Both the position numbers and the translations under genes were made by a program. Below are positions 50,733 to 59,189 of a DNA stretch of 64,000 nt, in pieces; within the stretch, counting starts at the first letter, position 1; the number at the start of each line of letters is the position of its first letter. A model generated the notes under the pieces. It did not search any database, was not told the origin of the DNA, and saw only the letters and a list, made by a program, of their open reading frames with translations. Source of the stretch: Rugosimonospora africana (lineage in GTDB: Bacteria; Actinomycetota; Actinomycetes; Mycobacteriales; Micromonosporaceae); contig NZ_BONZ01000039.1 in NCBI RefSeq assembly GCF_016862975.1, positions 124,001-188,000 on the forward strand. The letters are read 5' to 3'.

Positions 50733-52496
50733 GTGGAATCGCGTAGCTGGACCCATCTGTCGAGCAATGTCACCCGGCTCGAGGGGATTCGGCTCGGCGA
50801 CCATCTGGAGAGTCTGCTCACCCAGGGCGGCGCACCATCGGAGCTGCTGCTGAGTTGCGTGCACGAGTTCACCCACCACTGGTGCTTCCTGTCATCGGTG
50901 GGCCTCGCGCTTACTGGCCTCACCAACCGGATGGCCCGCACCTCGCTGCGAGACGACGTCCCCGGCCAAACATGGGCAGTGGCACGCGACCTCGTCGCCT
51001 ACCGCACCGCGACCGAGGCACTGCGGCCACTGGCCGAAGGGCTGGCGCTGTTCGCCGAATTCGACGTCGTGTCAATCACGGCGCGGATATCGAGCACCCC
51101 ACTAAAGTCGGCAGCTCTGCTGTTCTCCGGCAGATTGCAGGACAAGTACACGATGACCGACGACGGCGATTTGGTGCGGTCGGCGCCCGCCTCAAACGAT
51201 CTATTGGCGATGTCGCTGCCAATCCTCCTCAAGCTCCGGCGGGCCCGCCTATCGGAGGATGGTATGCGGCGCAAGGCGCATGTACTCGCCTCCGGCATCG
51301 ACGCCGATCAAGACGGCTACCTGCTGGGGTACCTGGCAGTGAAAGGCATGTGGCGGGTCATCCGGCAGCGGTGCCCCCGGCTCTACAGCGAAACCGACCT
51401 GGCGATGGCCTACCTCATGACCTTCTTCTACGAAGACATGCGGCTCGTCGAGATCCTCCTCGCCGCCGACACGTCGGAGAACGAGGTGACGCTTGCTACC
51501 GCGATCCTCCAGCGCTTCAGCGATCGGACCGAAGCTCTGTCCGACGTCACCGACGACGACGTTCGGATGTTCGAGCAGCTCGTGGTCGACGACACCCCGG
51601 GCACCTCTCCGAAATTCGCCTCATGCCTGCACATCGGCCCGCAGGAATGGCAGCGGGGGCAGCGGTGGATCGCGGACCTGAAGGACCGAATCGTGCGCGG
51701 ACCGCAGCCGCTTGGGAGGAGCCCAACGGCGGAGCAACGGCTGAGCCACGACCTCGATGACATCTTCAGCACGATGGTCAGCCGTCGTCACATCGTGCAT
51801 CTCGGCTCCCAACCGGTACATGTCGACGTTGACCGGAAGGGCCGCTACACGGTCTCGCTCGACGGCCGGGAAATCTTGCGCGGGACGACGGAGTGGAAGC
51901 GGAAAGCCCAAACCGGGGAAGGCCTCGTCGAGCTGCTCTTCAGTTCGAAGTCCACCGGCGCGTATCGGGCGATCGCCGTCTACGGCCCTCGCTCCTTCGT
52001 CGACGTGGTCACGCCCGGCGAGCGGAACCCGTCACCGGACGAACTGGAAATCCTAAAAAGCGGGATCCGGCCGAGTTCGCTGTTCGTCAAATTTGCCCGG
52101 AGCACCCTGCGGTTAGCTGAAACCTTCCTCGAAGACGGCGGATCGGATGTCATCGTCACATACCTTGAACCGCACCTCCGGGCGAACGTGCGGAGGATCC
52201 ATCTCGACAGCGCCACGAACGCCGTCGCCGACGACGCGCTCAACTGGGTCGTTGCCACCCTCGATGCGGGCGGCGTGTATGCGATCCTGGGCCAGGACCG
52301 CGACCTGCTCGACGCGCTCGTCATCCTCGGCGCGATGGCACCGACAATGCCGTACCGGACTGTGCTGGCTCGGGAACTCGACGCCCAGGGGTTTACCGAT
52401 CCGGACCGGATCATCGACGCCCTCGTCCAGGCCGGCCGCAACGGCGGATTTCCGCTCGTCAGCACGGACGGCGTGGAGGTCCTGGTACAAGTCTAG
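50733..52496 (+). CDS. HEFTH-motif protein (metallopeptidase-like or HExxH peptide-modifying enzyme)
   Basis: 587 residues from GTG 50733. The segment LLLSCVHEFTHHWCFLSSVG puts an HExxH motif at residues 44-48. A second acidic helix, LRPLAEGLALFAEFD near 100, offers a third ligand (Glu), as in gluzincin-like folds. The remainder is helical up to about residue 330, then beta-rich (GRYTVSLDGREILRGTTEWK), then alpha/beta. No signal peptide is present, so it acts in the cytosol. Possibilities are a protease effector controlled by the EACC1-like partner, or a relative of HExxH-containing RiPP-modifying proteins. I cannot name a closer family; the motif is seen, the role is inferred. Confidence 0.6.
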   Translation: MESRSWTHLSSNVTRLEGIRLGDHLESLLTQGGAPSELLLSCVHEFTHHWCFLSSVGLALTGLTNRMARTSLRDDVPGQTWAVARDLVAYRTATEALRPLAEGLALFAEFDVVSITARISSTPLKSAALLFSGRLQDKYTMTDDGDLVRSAPASNDLLAMSLPILLKLRRARLSEDGMRRKAHVLASGIDADQDGYLLGYLAVKGMWRVIRQRCPRLYSETDLAMAYLMTFFYEDMRLVEILLAADTSENEVTLATAILQRFSDRTEALSDVTDDDVRMFEQLVVDDTPGTSPKFASCLHIGPQEWQRGQRWIADLKDRIVRGPQPLGRSPTAEQRLSHDLDDIFSTMVSRRHIVHLGSQPVHVDVDRKGRYTVSLDGREILRGTTEWKRKAQTGEGLVELLFSSKSTGAYRAIAVYGPRSFVDVVTPGERNPSPDELEILKSGIRPSSLFVKFARSTLRLAETFLEDGGSDVIVTYLEPHLRANVRRIHLDSATNAVADDALNWVVATLDAGGVYAILGQDRDLLDALVILGAMAPTMPYRTVLARELDAQGFTDPDRIIDALVQAGRNGGFPLVSTDGVEVLVQV

Positions 52497-52599
52497 GTCG
52501 TGGGTCTCTACGCCGTTGATCCTCCCAGCTGACTACGACACCGTCACGTTCACCGACGACGGCCGCTATCTGCACGCTGGCCCGCCGCAGTCGCACCCT

Positions 52600-52690
52600 T
52601 GCGACGCTGACGGCGGATCTCCGCAACCCGAGCGTCCGCGGCGTCAAACAATGCCCTGCACCTCGTCATACGTCAACGGTCGACGCCCGG
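52600..52690 (-). pseudogene. Tyrosine-recombinase fragment
   Basis: The minus strand reads LTYDEVQ in one frame, then ALFDAADARVAEIRRQRRKG in the next. This matches LTYDEVQVLFDTADQRVDDI of the recombinase at 58-59 kb at both DNA and protein level, with one indel. About 30 codons survive. It marks an older or partial copy of the same integrase family. Confidence 0.65.
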
Positions 52691-52703
52691 CCGAATGCAA
52701 TAA

Positions 52704-52745
52704 TTAACTGGTGCAACTGCCGTATTCGTCCGGTGTCGTATTCCC
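52704..52745 (-). repeat. Copy of a duplicated small-ORF tail
   Basis: On the minus strand GGAATACGACA, then CGAATACGGCAGTTGCACCAG and TTAA, nearly identical to 53103-53143 after one indel. The shared translation is EYD..[DF]EY[GR]SCTS followed by TAA. This copy needs a one-base deletion to keep the EYD frame and looks decayed. The 52497-52909 gap contains only this and the integrase fragment. Confidence 0.55.
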
Positions 52746-52909
52746 CTGGGCGGACGACAGCAGCTCAGGCCAGCGCGAGCGGGACGGGGACTGGCCACGG
52801 TGACGCCGAAGTGTGGCGTTCCCGCAATCCGGCCGGGTGTTGTTCCGACCCGTGACGTGCCGCGATCGGCAGCCGAACAGGCCAAGCGACGTCGGCGTAT
52901 GCTCTGCGC

Positions 52910-53095
52910 ATGGGGAAAGAGTCAGAACGGAGCCGCACAATTATCGTCCAAGACGAGATGCAGGGTCCGCTCGCCCCACTCGACTTCGGTCCGCTGTTCG
53001 CCGCCGCGCGGGGCACCACCGCAGGCGAAAGCATCGATGACGGCGCCGAGACCACTGAGCTTCCCTCCTCTGACGACGCGAATGACATGGATTGA
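52910..53095 (+). CDS. Small acidic protein, possibly leaderless
   Basis: 61 residues from ATG 52910: MGKESERSRTIIVQDEM, then a Gly/Pro segment and an acidic tail ending ANDMD. TATGCT lies six bases upstream of the ATG, so a leaderless transcript is possible. The sequence has no Cys and no recognised family; it could be an uncharacterised precursor peptide or antitoxin-like protein. Its convergent neighbour is the SCTS-tail ORF. Confidence 0.4.
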   Translation: MGKESERSRTIIVQDEMQGPLAPLDFGPLFAAARGTTAGESIDDGAETTELPSSDDANDMD

Positions 53096-53102
53096 CTTCC
53101 TA

Positions 53103-53143
53103 CTTAACTGGTGCAGCTGCGGTATTCGAACTTGTCGTATTCC
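53103..53143 (-). repeat. Second copy of the duplicated small-ORF tail
   Basis: The minus strand encodes EYDKFEYRSCTS and TAA. It is 400 bases from the 52704-52745 copy in direct orientation. Conservation through the stop codon, with two of the substitutions in third positions, argues for coding sequence. Confidence 0.55.
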
Positions 53144-53202
53144 TCGGCTTCGCTCAAGTGAGGTTGGCTGGCCCGCTTCAGGGCGACGAGACTGTTCCTC
53201 AT
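53104..53202 (-). CDS. Possible 32-residue peptide ending in SCTS
   Basis: From ATG 53202: MRNSLVALKRASQPHLSEAE, then EYDKFEYRSCTS. The start lacks a Shine-Dalgarno sequence and its ATG shares a CATG with the divergent ATG 53201, so translation is uncertain. The support is the second copy of the C-terminal codons 400 bases away. A precursor-like peptide is an attractive but unproven reading. Confidence 0.3.
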   Translation of the reverse strand: MRNSLVALKRASQPHLSEAEEYDKFEYRSCTS

Positions 53203-54025
53203 GGTGATATCGGACTTGGTTCTGCGCGAGGGGGACGGGCTGCGCGCGAGCGGCCGGGTGGTAGCCGACGGCGAGACCGTCTGGTTTGAGCCGCCGCTGC
53301 CGGTTCCCCTGCTGTGGCGCAGTCCCGGAAGTGAGCCCGCGCCGCGCCCCAGCGAGTTCGGCGTCCCGGTCCTCGGCGTTGATCTGGCGAACCTGGACGA
53401 CCGGCGCGCGACGTCGGGCGGCGTCGAGGGATGGGTGACTCTGACTGGGACGTGGCGGCGGGATCGCCTGCTGGTCGAGCGGCAGGAACCCGGCGGCGGC
53501 CGCACCGACAGATCCGCTCCGCAATGGCGCCGGCCGCCTTGCCCTCCGCCTCAGGGCGGCTGGCCGAAGGGTGAAACGAACGACAACATCCGCGTAGCCA
53601 CTGACGTCCTCGCAACCCTCACGATCACCAGCCTGGCCGTGTTCCGCCCCAGCGCTCACCAGGCGGTGTTGGTGGTAGCCACCGACGAACCCGAGCACGC
53701 GGAGGCGGTATTGCGACCGATCTGCGGCGACCGTCTGTGCATCGTGCGAAGCCGCTGGACCAAAGAGCAGCTCAATGACGCCAGTGAACGACTACGCGCC
53801 GAGATGCGTGCATGGATGATCTACGGTAGCGGCCAATCCGTATCTCAGGACGGCCAAGCAGTCCTGACAGTCAAGCTGACTCACGTGCTGCCTTCGTTCG
53901 CGCAGTGGGCCGACACCCTGGCCGAAGGTCTCTTGTCCGTCACACCATGGCTGGTGCCGCAGCGAACTTCTCAGAGCCTGGCTGCGACCTGCCTGGATGT
54001 GGATCGGCCCCCGCCGCCGTATTAG
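53201..54025 (+). CDS. Protein of unknown function
   Basis: 274 residues from ATG 53201 (an in-frame TGA lies 14 codons upstream). Residues 1-85 are a beta-rich domain (RASGRVVADGETVWFEPPLP). A low-complexity Pro/Arg linker follows, then an alpha/beta C-terminal domain (HQAVLVVATDEPEHAEAVLR, LNDASERLRAEMRAWMIYGS). No signal peptide, membrane helix or known motif. It lies 11 bases before the DinB-like gene, so possibly an operon. Confidence 0.6.
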   Translation: MVISDLVLREGDGLRASGRVVADGETVWFEPPLPVPLLWRSPGSEPAPRPSEFGVPVLGVDLANLDDRRATSGGVEGWVTLTGTWRRDRLLVERQEPGGGRTDRSAPQWRRPPCPPPQGGWPKGETNDNIRVATDVLATLTITSLAVFRPSAHQAVLVVATDEPEHAEAVLRPICGDRLCIVRSRWTKEQLNDASERLRAEMRAWMIYGSGQSVSQDGQAVLTVKLTHVLPSFAQWADTLAEGLLSVTPWLVPQRTSQSLAATCLDVDRPPPPY

Positions 54026-54036
54026 GGTTATCGAAC

Positions 54037-54558
54037 ATGTCGATGACGCAGCCTGATCCGCCGTTGACCGTAGACGAGCTAGTCAGTACGGGTGGGGAAC
54101 GCGATGTGCTGGAGGCGTTTCTGGACCTGTATCGCAGGGTGGTCATACGCAAGCTGATGGGCGTGTCGGCCGAACAGGCGCGTTTGCGGCTCGTGCCCTC
54201 CTTGACCACCCTCGCGGGCGTGGTCAAGCACCTCGCGGCGGTGGAGCGGGAATGGTTCCAGCTCGTGCTGGCTCAACGCTCCTATGACGAAATCGGCGGA
54301 GTGCCACACGATGACGGTTGGGCCCTCGGCACGGAGGAGACTGTTGAGGACCTCATCGCGGATTACGAGCGGGCGTGTACACAGTCTCGGCAAGTCGCGT
54401 CGGGTTTCGAGTTGGAAGACTCGGTACCTCATGCTCGGTTGGGTCGGGTCTCGTTGCGGTGGATCTACATCCACATGATCGAGGAGACCGCCCGGCATGC
54501 TGGACACGCCGATGTCCTTCGAGAGCAGACCGACGGTGCGACGGGCTTCGACGGCTGA
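54037..54558 (+). CDS. DinB/DUF664-family protein
   Basis: 173 residues from ATG 54037. A DinB-like four-helix layout with the family's spaced His ligands: TTLAGVVKHLAAVEREWFQL near residue 65 and RWIYIHMIEETARHAGHADV near 145, the latter typical of DUF664. These are metal-dependent helical proteins, some acting as thiol transferases or isomerases in actinomycetes. The substrate is unknown. Confidence 0.88.
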   Translation: MSMTQPDPPLTVDELVSTGGERDVLEAFLDLYRRVVIRKLMGVSAEQARLRLVPSLTTLAGVVKHLAAVEREWFQLVLAQRSYDEIGGVPHDDGWALGTEETVEDLIADYERACTQSRQVASGFELEDSVPHARLGRVSLRWIYIHMIEETARHAGHADVLREQTDGATGFDG

Positions 54559-54646
54559 TCCGAGCTGACGCACCCCACATATTCTCGATCGCGTCGCATT
54601 CCCCCTGGGACAAGCTCGGGTAGCCCGCTCCCCGCCCGTTGGCCTG

Positions 54647-55267
54647 TCAGCCGAGGAGCCGCTGTGCCCAGTACACGTGCCGGTTCTTGCCCAGGAAGAC
54701 CAGAGAGACTGTGAGATCGGATACGGCGATCGGTCCGATCGACGGCGGGATCATCGCGACGAACTCGACCGGTCCGGGCGCATCGGTGGGCACGCTGACG
54801 CCGCCGGAGTCTGTCGAGCGATAGTCGGACAGCCAGGGATAGCCACTGACTCCAGCGCTGACCGCACCGTCCCAGCCCTGCCACACCTTGCCCGGGTCCG
54901 GGCCGGTTCCCCAGATGCTTCTAGCCAGATAGCGCGACCGCATGTCTTCCACGAGAATCCAGTACTGACCAGCGTTTCGGGCACTCCTGGGCATCGTGTA
55001 ACGCACCTGTCCAGCGACGAGCTGCCACCCGGGGTCCAGATACGGCACGTTGAACGACTCCCGGCGGACACCCCACCCTGTGAGCACCGGCCAGACGCTG
55101 TCGTTGCCGACCATCTGCACGATGGCGTGCGCCGCGACCGCCTCCGGCCCGTACGGCGGCTTGTCCCGCCACCACCGGACCCCAGCCCAGCCTCCGAGTA
55201 GTACGGCGACCGCCAGCATTCCCGACGCGATCCCACGCCACTGCCGCCGAATACTCATGCCGGTCAT
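54647..55267 (-). CDS. Membrane-anchored protein of unknown function
   Basis: 206 residues from ATG 55267 or ATG 55258; the longer frame upstream is a shadow of the recombinase-type gene. One N-terminal membrane helix (GIASGMLAVAVLLGGWAGVRW) is followed by an extracytoplasmic domain rich in Trp and Gly (VRRESFNVPYLDPGWQLVAG, SIWGTGPDPGKVWQGWDGAV). It may be wall-associated. It starts 14 bases after the true end of the zinc-ribbon gene, so it may be part of that cassette. Confidence 0.62.
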   Translation of the reverse strand: MTGMSIRRQWRGIASGMLAVAVLLGGWAGVRWWRDKPPYGPEAVAAHAIVQMVGNDSVWPVLTGWGVRRESFNVPYLDPGWQLVAGQVRYTMPRSARNAGQYWILVEDMRSRYLARSIWGTGPDPGKVWQGWDGAVSAGVSGYPWLSDYRSTDSGGVSVPTDAPGPVEFVAMIPPSIGPIAVSDLTVSLVFLGKNRHVYWAQRLLG

Positions 55268-55280
55268 GGCAACCAGTGCA

Positions 55281-57606
55281 TCACATTTGAGCGACCGAGT
55301 GAACTGCACGTCGCGGTCGAGGAAGGGTTGTTCCCGGATCTGCGGCCTGTTCGGTGACGCGTGCCGCAAGGTATGTCGACCAGTCCCGCTGGGCGCGGGC
55401 TGCCCAGGCGATCGCGGTGCTGACGTGGACGTCCAGCAGGCTGGCAAGTACAGCAGGCGGCAGGTCGGCGGCGAGGTCGATGAGGGCTGCGTGGCGTCCT
55501 TCTTTGGTGTCGATGCCGCACGCGGCGAGCTGGTTGCATGTGTCCTGGGGTGATCGGGTAGACGCGCAGCTGTCCGGGGAACAGCCATCGGGCTGTTTCT
55601 GGCGCGTTGGTGGGGGTGCTGGCGTTCGCGAGCTGCTGGTGGATGAGCTCCGCCACGCGGGGCGGCAGTTCCAGGGAATGTTTACCAAGGTTGACGTAGG
55701 TGTGGTTCGCATTGGTGGCGATGTTGTAGATAGTCAGGCCGAGAGCGCGGCTGGTGGTGATGCCGAACAACAGATTGAGCACGCCGATGATACGAACGGG
55801 TAGAGGCATGCCGTTGTCGTTCAGGCAGCGGCGTAACTGCTGCAAGCGCTGCGTTTCGTCGATGAGCGCACAGGCCAGACCGCGACGCGCAGGCGGCACG
55901 GTCAGCCGGCGAGCCAGGTGCCGTCGGGAGGCCCAGCCCAAATATCCGCCCATCGGCTTGCTGCGGTTACCGGGTTGGTCGAGCCACAGGTCCAGGTCGG
56001 GCTGAGTCAGGTCGGTCAGAAGTAGGCCCCGTTGGTCGAGCCACGACAGTAGGCCCAACGCGGCGCTGATACGCAGGCGCGCATTGTTGGCGGTACCGAT
56101 CCCGGCTCCGCGCCGAGCACGGGCGGCCCGGCGGGCCCTGTGGAGAACGTCCCACTCGGCGTAGGGGCGCACCAGGTGTGTGTGGTGCGCGGGTCGGTCC
56201 CGCAGTTGCTCGCGTAGCCAGGGGGTGATCCGATCGAGATACTCATCGCGCGGTGGTAAGACGGCCGCGAATATCAGTAGTCGTCGGATGTGGTGCAGCA
56301 TCATCGATGGTGGCAGTGCGTCGAGCACGCCATGGGTCAGGGGTGTGGCGTCGCGGGCCAGTGCGCTGATCAGGTGTCGACCACTGCGTGGGTGGCGTAG
56401 CCAGTTGATCAGCGCGGCAGGCCGGTCGGTTGCGGCGAGGGCCGCGGCGAGGGTGGCGTACTGGCCGGTCAGTTTCCCGTCGCTGTCGGCGAGTGCCTCG
56501 TGCAGGCGTTGCGGGAGAAGGCATCGCGCACATTTCCCGGTAGCGTGAACCGGGCCGGGAGCCCCACATGTCTGGCAGGTGTAGTCGGTATCCCCAGTGC
56601 ACGGTCCGCACAGCGGTTTGCGGGAGGTGCCGCCGGCGAGGACTTTGAACTCGCCGCAGGACGCGCACGGGCCAGGGTGGTTGAGTGTCCAGCCGTAACA
56701 GGTCTGGCAGACAGGTCCGATCGGCCAGATCGCGTTGACCGGCTTCGACTTGCGGCACCGGGCGCATCGCCGCGAGGGGCGCGGCCGGCAGCTATTGCAC
56801 ATAAATTGGCCTTGCTGGTTACGCCCGCCGGGTCGACGCCAACCGCATCGGGAGCAGTCGTCGATTGGGCCTCGGTGGCAGGAGTCGCATAGGTCGCCGT
56901 GCTCGGCGGACGCGCGGGCTCTGACCGGCCGTACTTCGCCACAGCGCGAGCATGGTCGCTCGACGCGGCCATGCCGGCCGTAGCAGCGCCGGCATAGCGG
57001 CCCGGCCGCGGTGTGCATCGCCGCCGGCGCCAGACGTCCACACGTACCGCAGGTGTGCAGTAGGACGGGGCGGCAACGTTGACACAGGACGCCACCGTCG
57101 GGCAGCCGTTTGAAGGGTCGGGACACGCGTCCGCAGGCGGCGCAAGGCTTGTGCCCGTCCGGGTCGGCCGCTACGCAGGTTCCGCAGATTCCGCCTTCCA
57201 GTCCCCACCCAGCGACCAGCGCCGGCCGGCCGCAGCGGGCGCACGGCGGTCGCGGCTTGTCCTGCTGCGCGCACGGTTTGCAGACCCGGCCTTGCGGGGT
57301 GACCACCCGCAACAGCACGCCCGTGCGTCCGCACCGGCCGCAACCGATCAGCCGGACGCCGCCCAGCCCCTTTCCGTGCAGGACGCGGACCAGCCTGTCC
57401 ACTGCGGGCGGGCAGGCTGCGGCTCCCGACACCAGCGCGTCGGGATGGTCGATCAGGTGCCGGTCCAGTGCCCGTAGTGGGATGTGGGCGGCGACTTTCG
57501 CCTCCTGCATCGCTTCCAGCGCCGCGGCCGGGCTCAGCTCGGGGCAGCTACGCCTGATGACTCCGGTGATTCGCGCGATCACGGCGGACCGGTCGGCGTA
57601 CCTCAC
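55281..57606 (-). pseudogene. Zinc-ribbon/recombinase-associated large protein, frameshifted
   Basis: From GTG 57606 (GTGA overlap with the HTH gene) the frame encodes about ten CxxC pairs between residues 70 and 335, for example CGRCGRTG, CKPCAQQ, CARCGRP, CGTCGRLAP, CCRC-like and CQTCGAPG. An integrase-like helical region then follows (LLSWLDQRGLLLTDLTQPDL, LLFGITTSRALGLTIYNI). At about 55536 one extra base shifts the frame. Downstream the correct continuation NQLAACGIDTKEGRHAALID then LAADLPPAVLASLLDVHVST ends at 55281. Similar proteins accompany tyrosine recombinases in actinomycete mobile elements. Deleting one base in ATGCAACC restores HMNQLAACG. Confidence 0.72.
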
Positions 57607-57944
57607 GACAGGTCCGGCCGTCTGACCGCCACTCGGCGTCCCGTCGGTGCTACTGCTGCCTTCTCGCCGCCGCGTGGACCTCCGCCGGCCGCCTTCCGCA
57701 CCGGAGTGTTGACCACCTCGATCTCGATGAGGTCGTTCGGAGTGCAGTCGAAGATGTGGCACAGCGCGGCGAAAATCTCCATCGAGAGTCTCTGCGGTGG
57801 CTGGGTCACCAGCCGGAACACCTGCTCCCGGGACAGCACCACACCACGCTCAGCCAACGGCCCGACCAGGTCCGTGGTGGCGAACATTCCGTGTCCGGCC
57901 ATCACCTGACGCAGGTTCCACCGGTAGCCCATTTTCCGTTTCAC
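57603..57944 (-). CDS. XRE/Cro-like HTH protein of the recombinase cassette
   Basis: 113 residues from GTG 57944, overlapping the restored recombinase stop (GTGA) and the following zinc-ribbon start. The HTH is WNLRQVMAGHGMFATTDLVG, then ERGVVLSREQVFRLVTQPPQ, followed by ALCHIFDCTPNDLIEIE, the HTH_26-like pattern. It likely regulates the recombinase operon. The basic tail is Gly/Arg-rich. Confidence 0.82.
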   Translation of the reverse strand: MKRKMGYRWNLRQVMAGHGMFATTDLVGPLAERGVVLSREQVFRLVTQPPQRLSMEIFAALCHIFDCTPNDLIEIEVVNTPVRKAAGGGPRGGEKAAVAPTGRRVAVRRPDLS

Positions 57945-59055
57945 CGGCTCGCCTCCAGGCCGGATTGATGCTGGCGCAGTTTGTCGCGCAGCAGTTGGTT
58001 ACGGAACTCGTCCGACACGCTGGTGTAGATCGCCGTCGTCGAGGCGAAGGCGTGCCCGACCTGGTCCTGAACGAACTTCGCGGGATATCGAACTCGACCA
58101 GATGAGTGACGTAGGAGTGACGCAGACCATGCAGGTCCAGTTCTTCGGGCAGCCCAGCCAGATCGCGGACGATCTCGAACACCCGGCCAAGGCGGTAAAC
58201 CGACAGCCGGGCCGTGCGTTCACTGACCCATAGCGCCGGATGGGCGGCCGGTGCCAGACGTGGTCGCACCTCGGTGAGGTATTCGTCCAGGACCGCCACG
58301 ATCCAGTCCATTTCCGGGACCGTCAGCACCGTGCGCCGCTTCGGCGCACTGCCCCGGGAAGCCTTCGCCAGCCGCACGAACAGCGCCCCGAACCGGCCGA
58401 ACGCCGGCATCGACGGATTGTGCCGCAGATCAGCCAGATCCAGGCCGCACGCCTCCCGCCGTCGAAGTCCGTAGGCGTAGACCGCCTTGAGAACCGCGGC
58501 GTCCCGGACCGCGACCAGTGCGCCTTTGCGCCCTCGCGACCGGATATCGTCCACCCGCTGATCGGCAGTGTCGAACAAGACCTGCACCTCGTCGTAGGTC
58601 AACGGCCGCCGCCCCGGCCGGCCCTCGTACTCGACGGCATGCACCATGGAGTTCCACTCGTGCAACACCGCCGCCGGTGCCTGCCCGAACCGCTCGCGAC
58701 ACGCCTGCGGCCACCCGTACCGGGTGTCGGTCACGAAGTCCTGAAACAACCGCATCGTGGTCTGATAACCGCGTAACGTCGACAACGCTGCCGGCCGGGG
58801 CGCCGAGCGCAGCATGTCGAAGAACGCCTCCAACTCGGCGCACGCCCACTGCCACGGGTACTGGTTCGTGAACTCGGCCAACCGGCGAATCAGCGCCAAC
58901 CGCGCACGCACGGTATCCCCCGACAGCCCCCGAGTGCGTTGCTGACGAGCTCAACCCTCCAGCATCGCCTCAAACACGGCCGCCGCCGGATCCAGATACG
59001 ACACCCCGTCAACCAGCATCAGCGGCGCAGCACCTGGGAGATCGACAACCGTCAC
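57941..59055 (-). pseudogene. XerC/D-type tyrosine recombinase with a premature stop and a frameshift
   Basis: The N-terminal piece from GTG 59055 reads VTVVDLPGAAPLMLVDGV then SYLDPAAAVFEAMLEG and meets TGA at 58953-58951. The same frame continues ARQQRTRGLSGDTVRARLAL, so a TGG (Trp) to TGA change is likely. The catalytic domain follows: an Arg in YAYGLRRREACGLDLADL, LHGLRHSYVTHLVEF, then at about 58087 a one-base loss. The restored frame gives AKFVQDQVGHAFASTTAIYT (Tyr nucleophile) and ends at 57941, overlapping the HTH gene exactly as expected. With both lesions the recombinase should be inactive unless these are sequence errors. Confidence 0.85.
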
Positions 59056-59160
59056 GTTGCATCCAACGCATCAATGTTGAATCGGATACGGCTCGCCTGG
59101 TCGACGTCCGAATGGACGCACTTGATGATCTATAATCGAGCGCGATCGAAGCTTCGCGTA

Positions 59161-59170
59161 TGTTGCAACA
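59161..59170. promoter_or_regulatory. Perfect palindrome upstream of the recombinase cassette
   Basis: TGTTGCAACA, embedded in GCGTATGTTGCAACAGATGC whose flanks are partly complementary. It lies about 100 bases upstream of the recombinase start and just past the NlpC/P60 stop. A related 10-mer GTTGCATCCA occurs at about 59056 and 59203. A regulator site or recombination core is possible. Confidence 0.35.
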
Positions 59171-59189
59171 GATGCAATAGCTAACGATT

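Noticed and set aside
53104-53202. Assignment of the SCTS peptide to the FxSxx-COOH RiPP precursors
   Set aside because: The terminus is Y-R-S-C-T-S, which does not fit F-x-S-x-x at the C-terminus, and no radical SAM gene is nearby.
55264-55588. Minus-strand frames that extend the membrane-anchored protein upstream or give the zinc-ribbon gene a basic tail
   Set aside because: Both are products of the one-base frameshift at about 55536; the restored frame ends at 55281.
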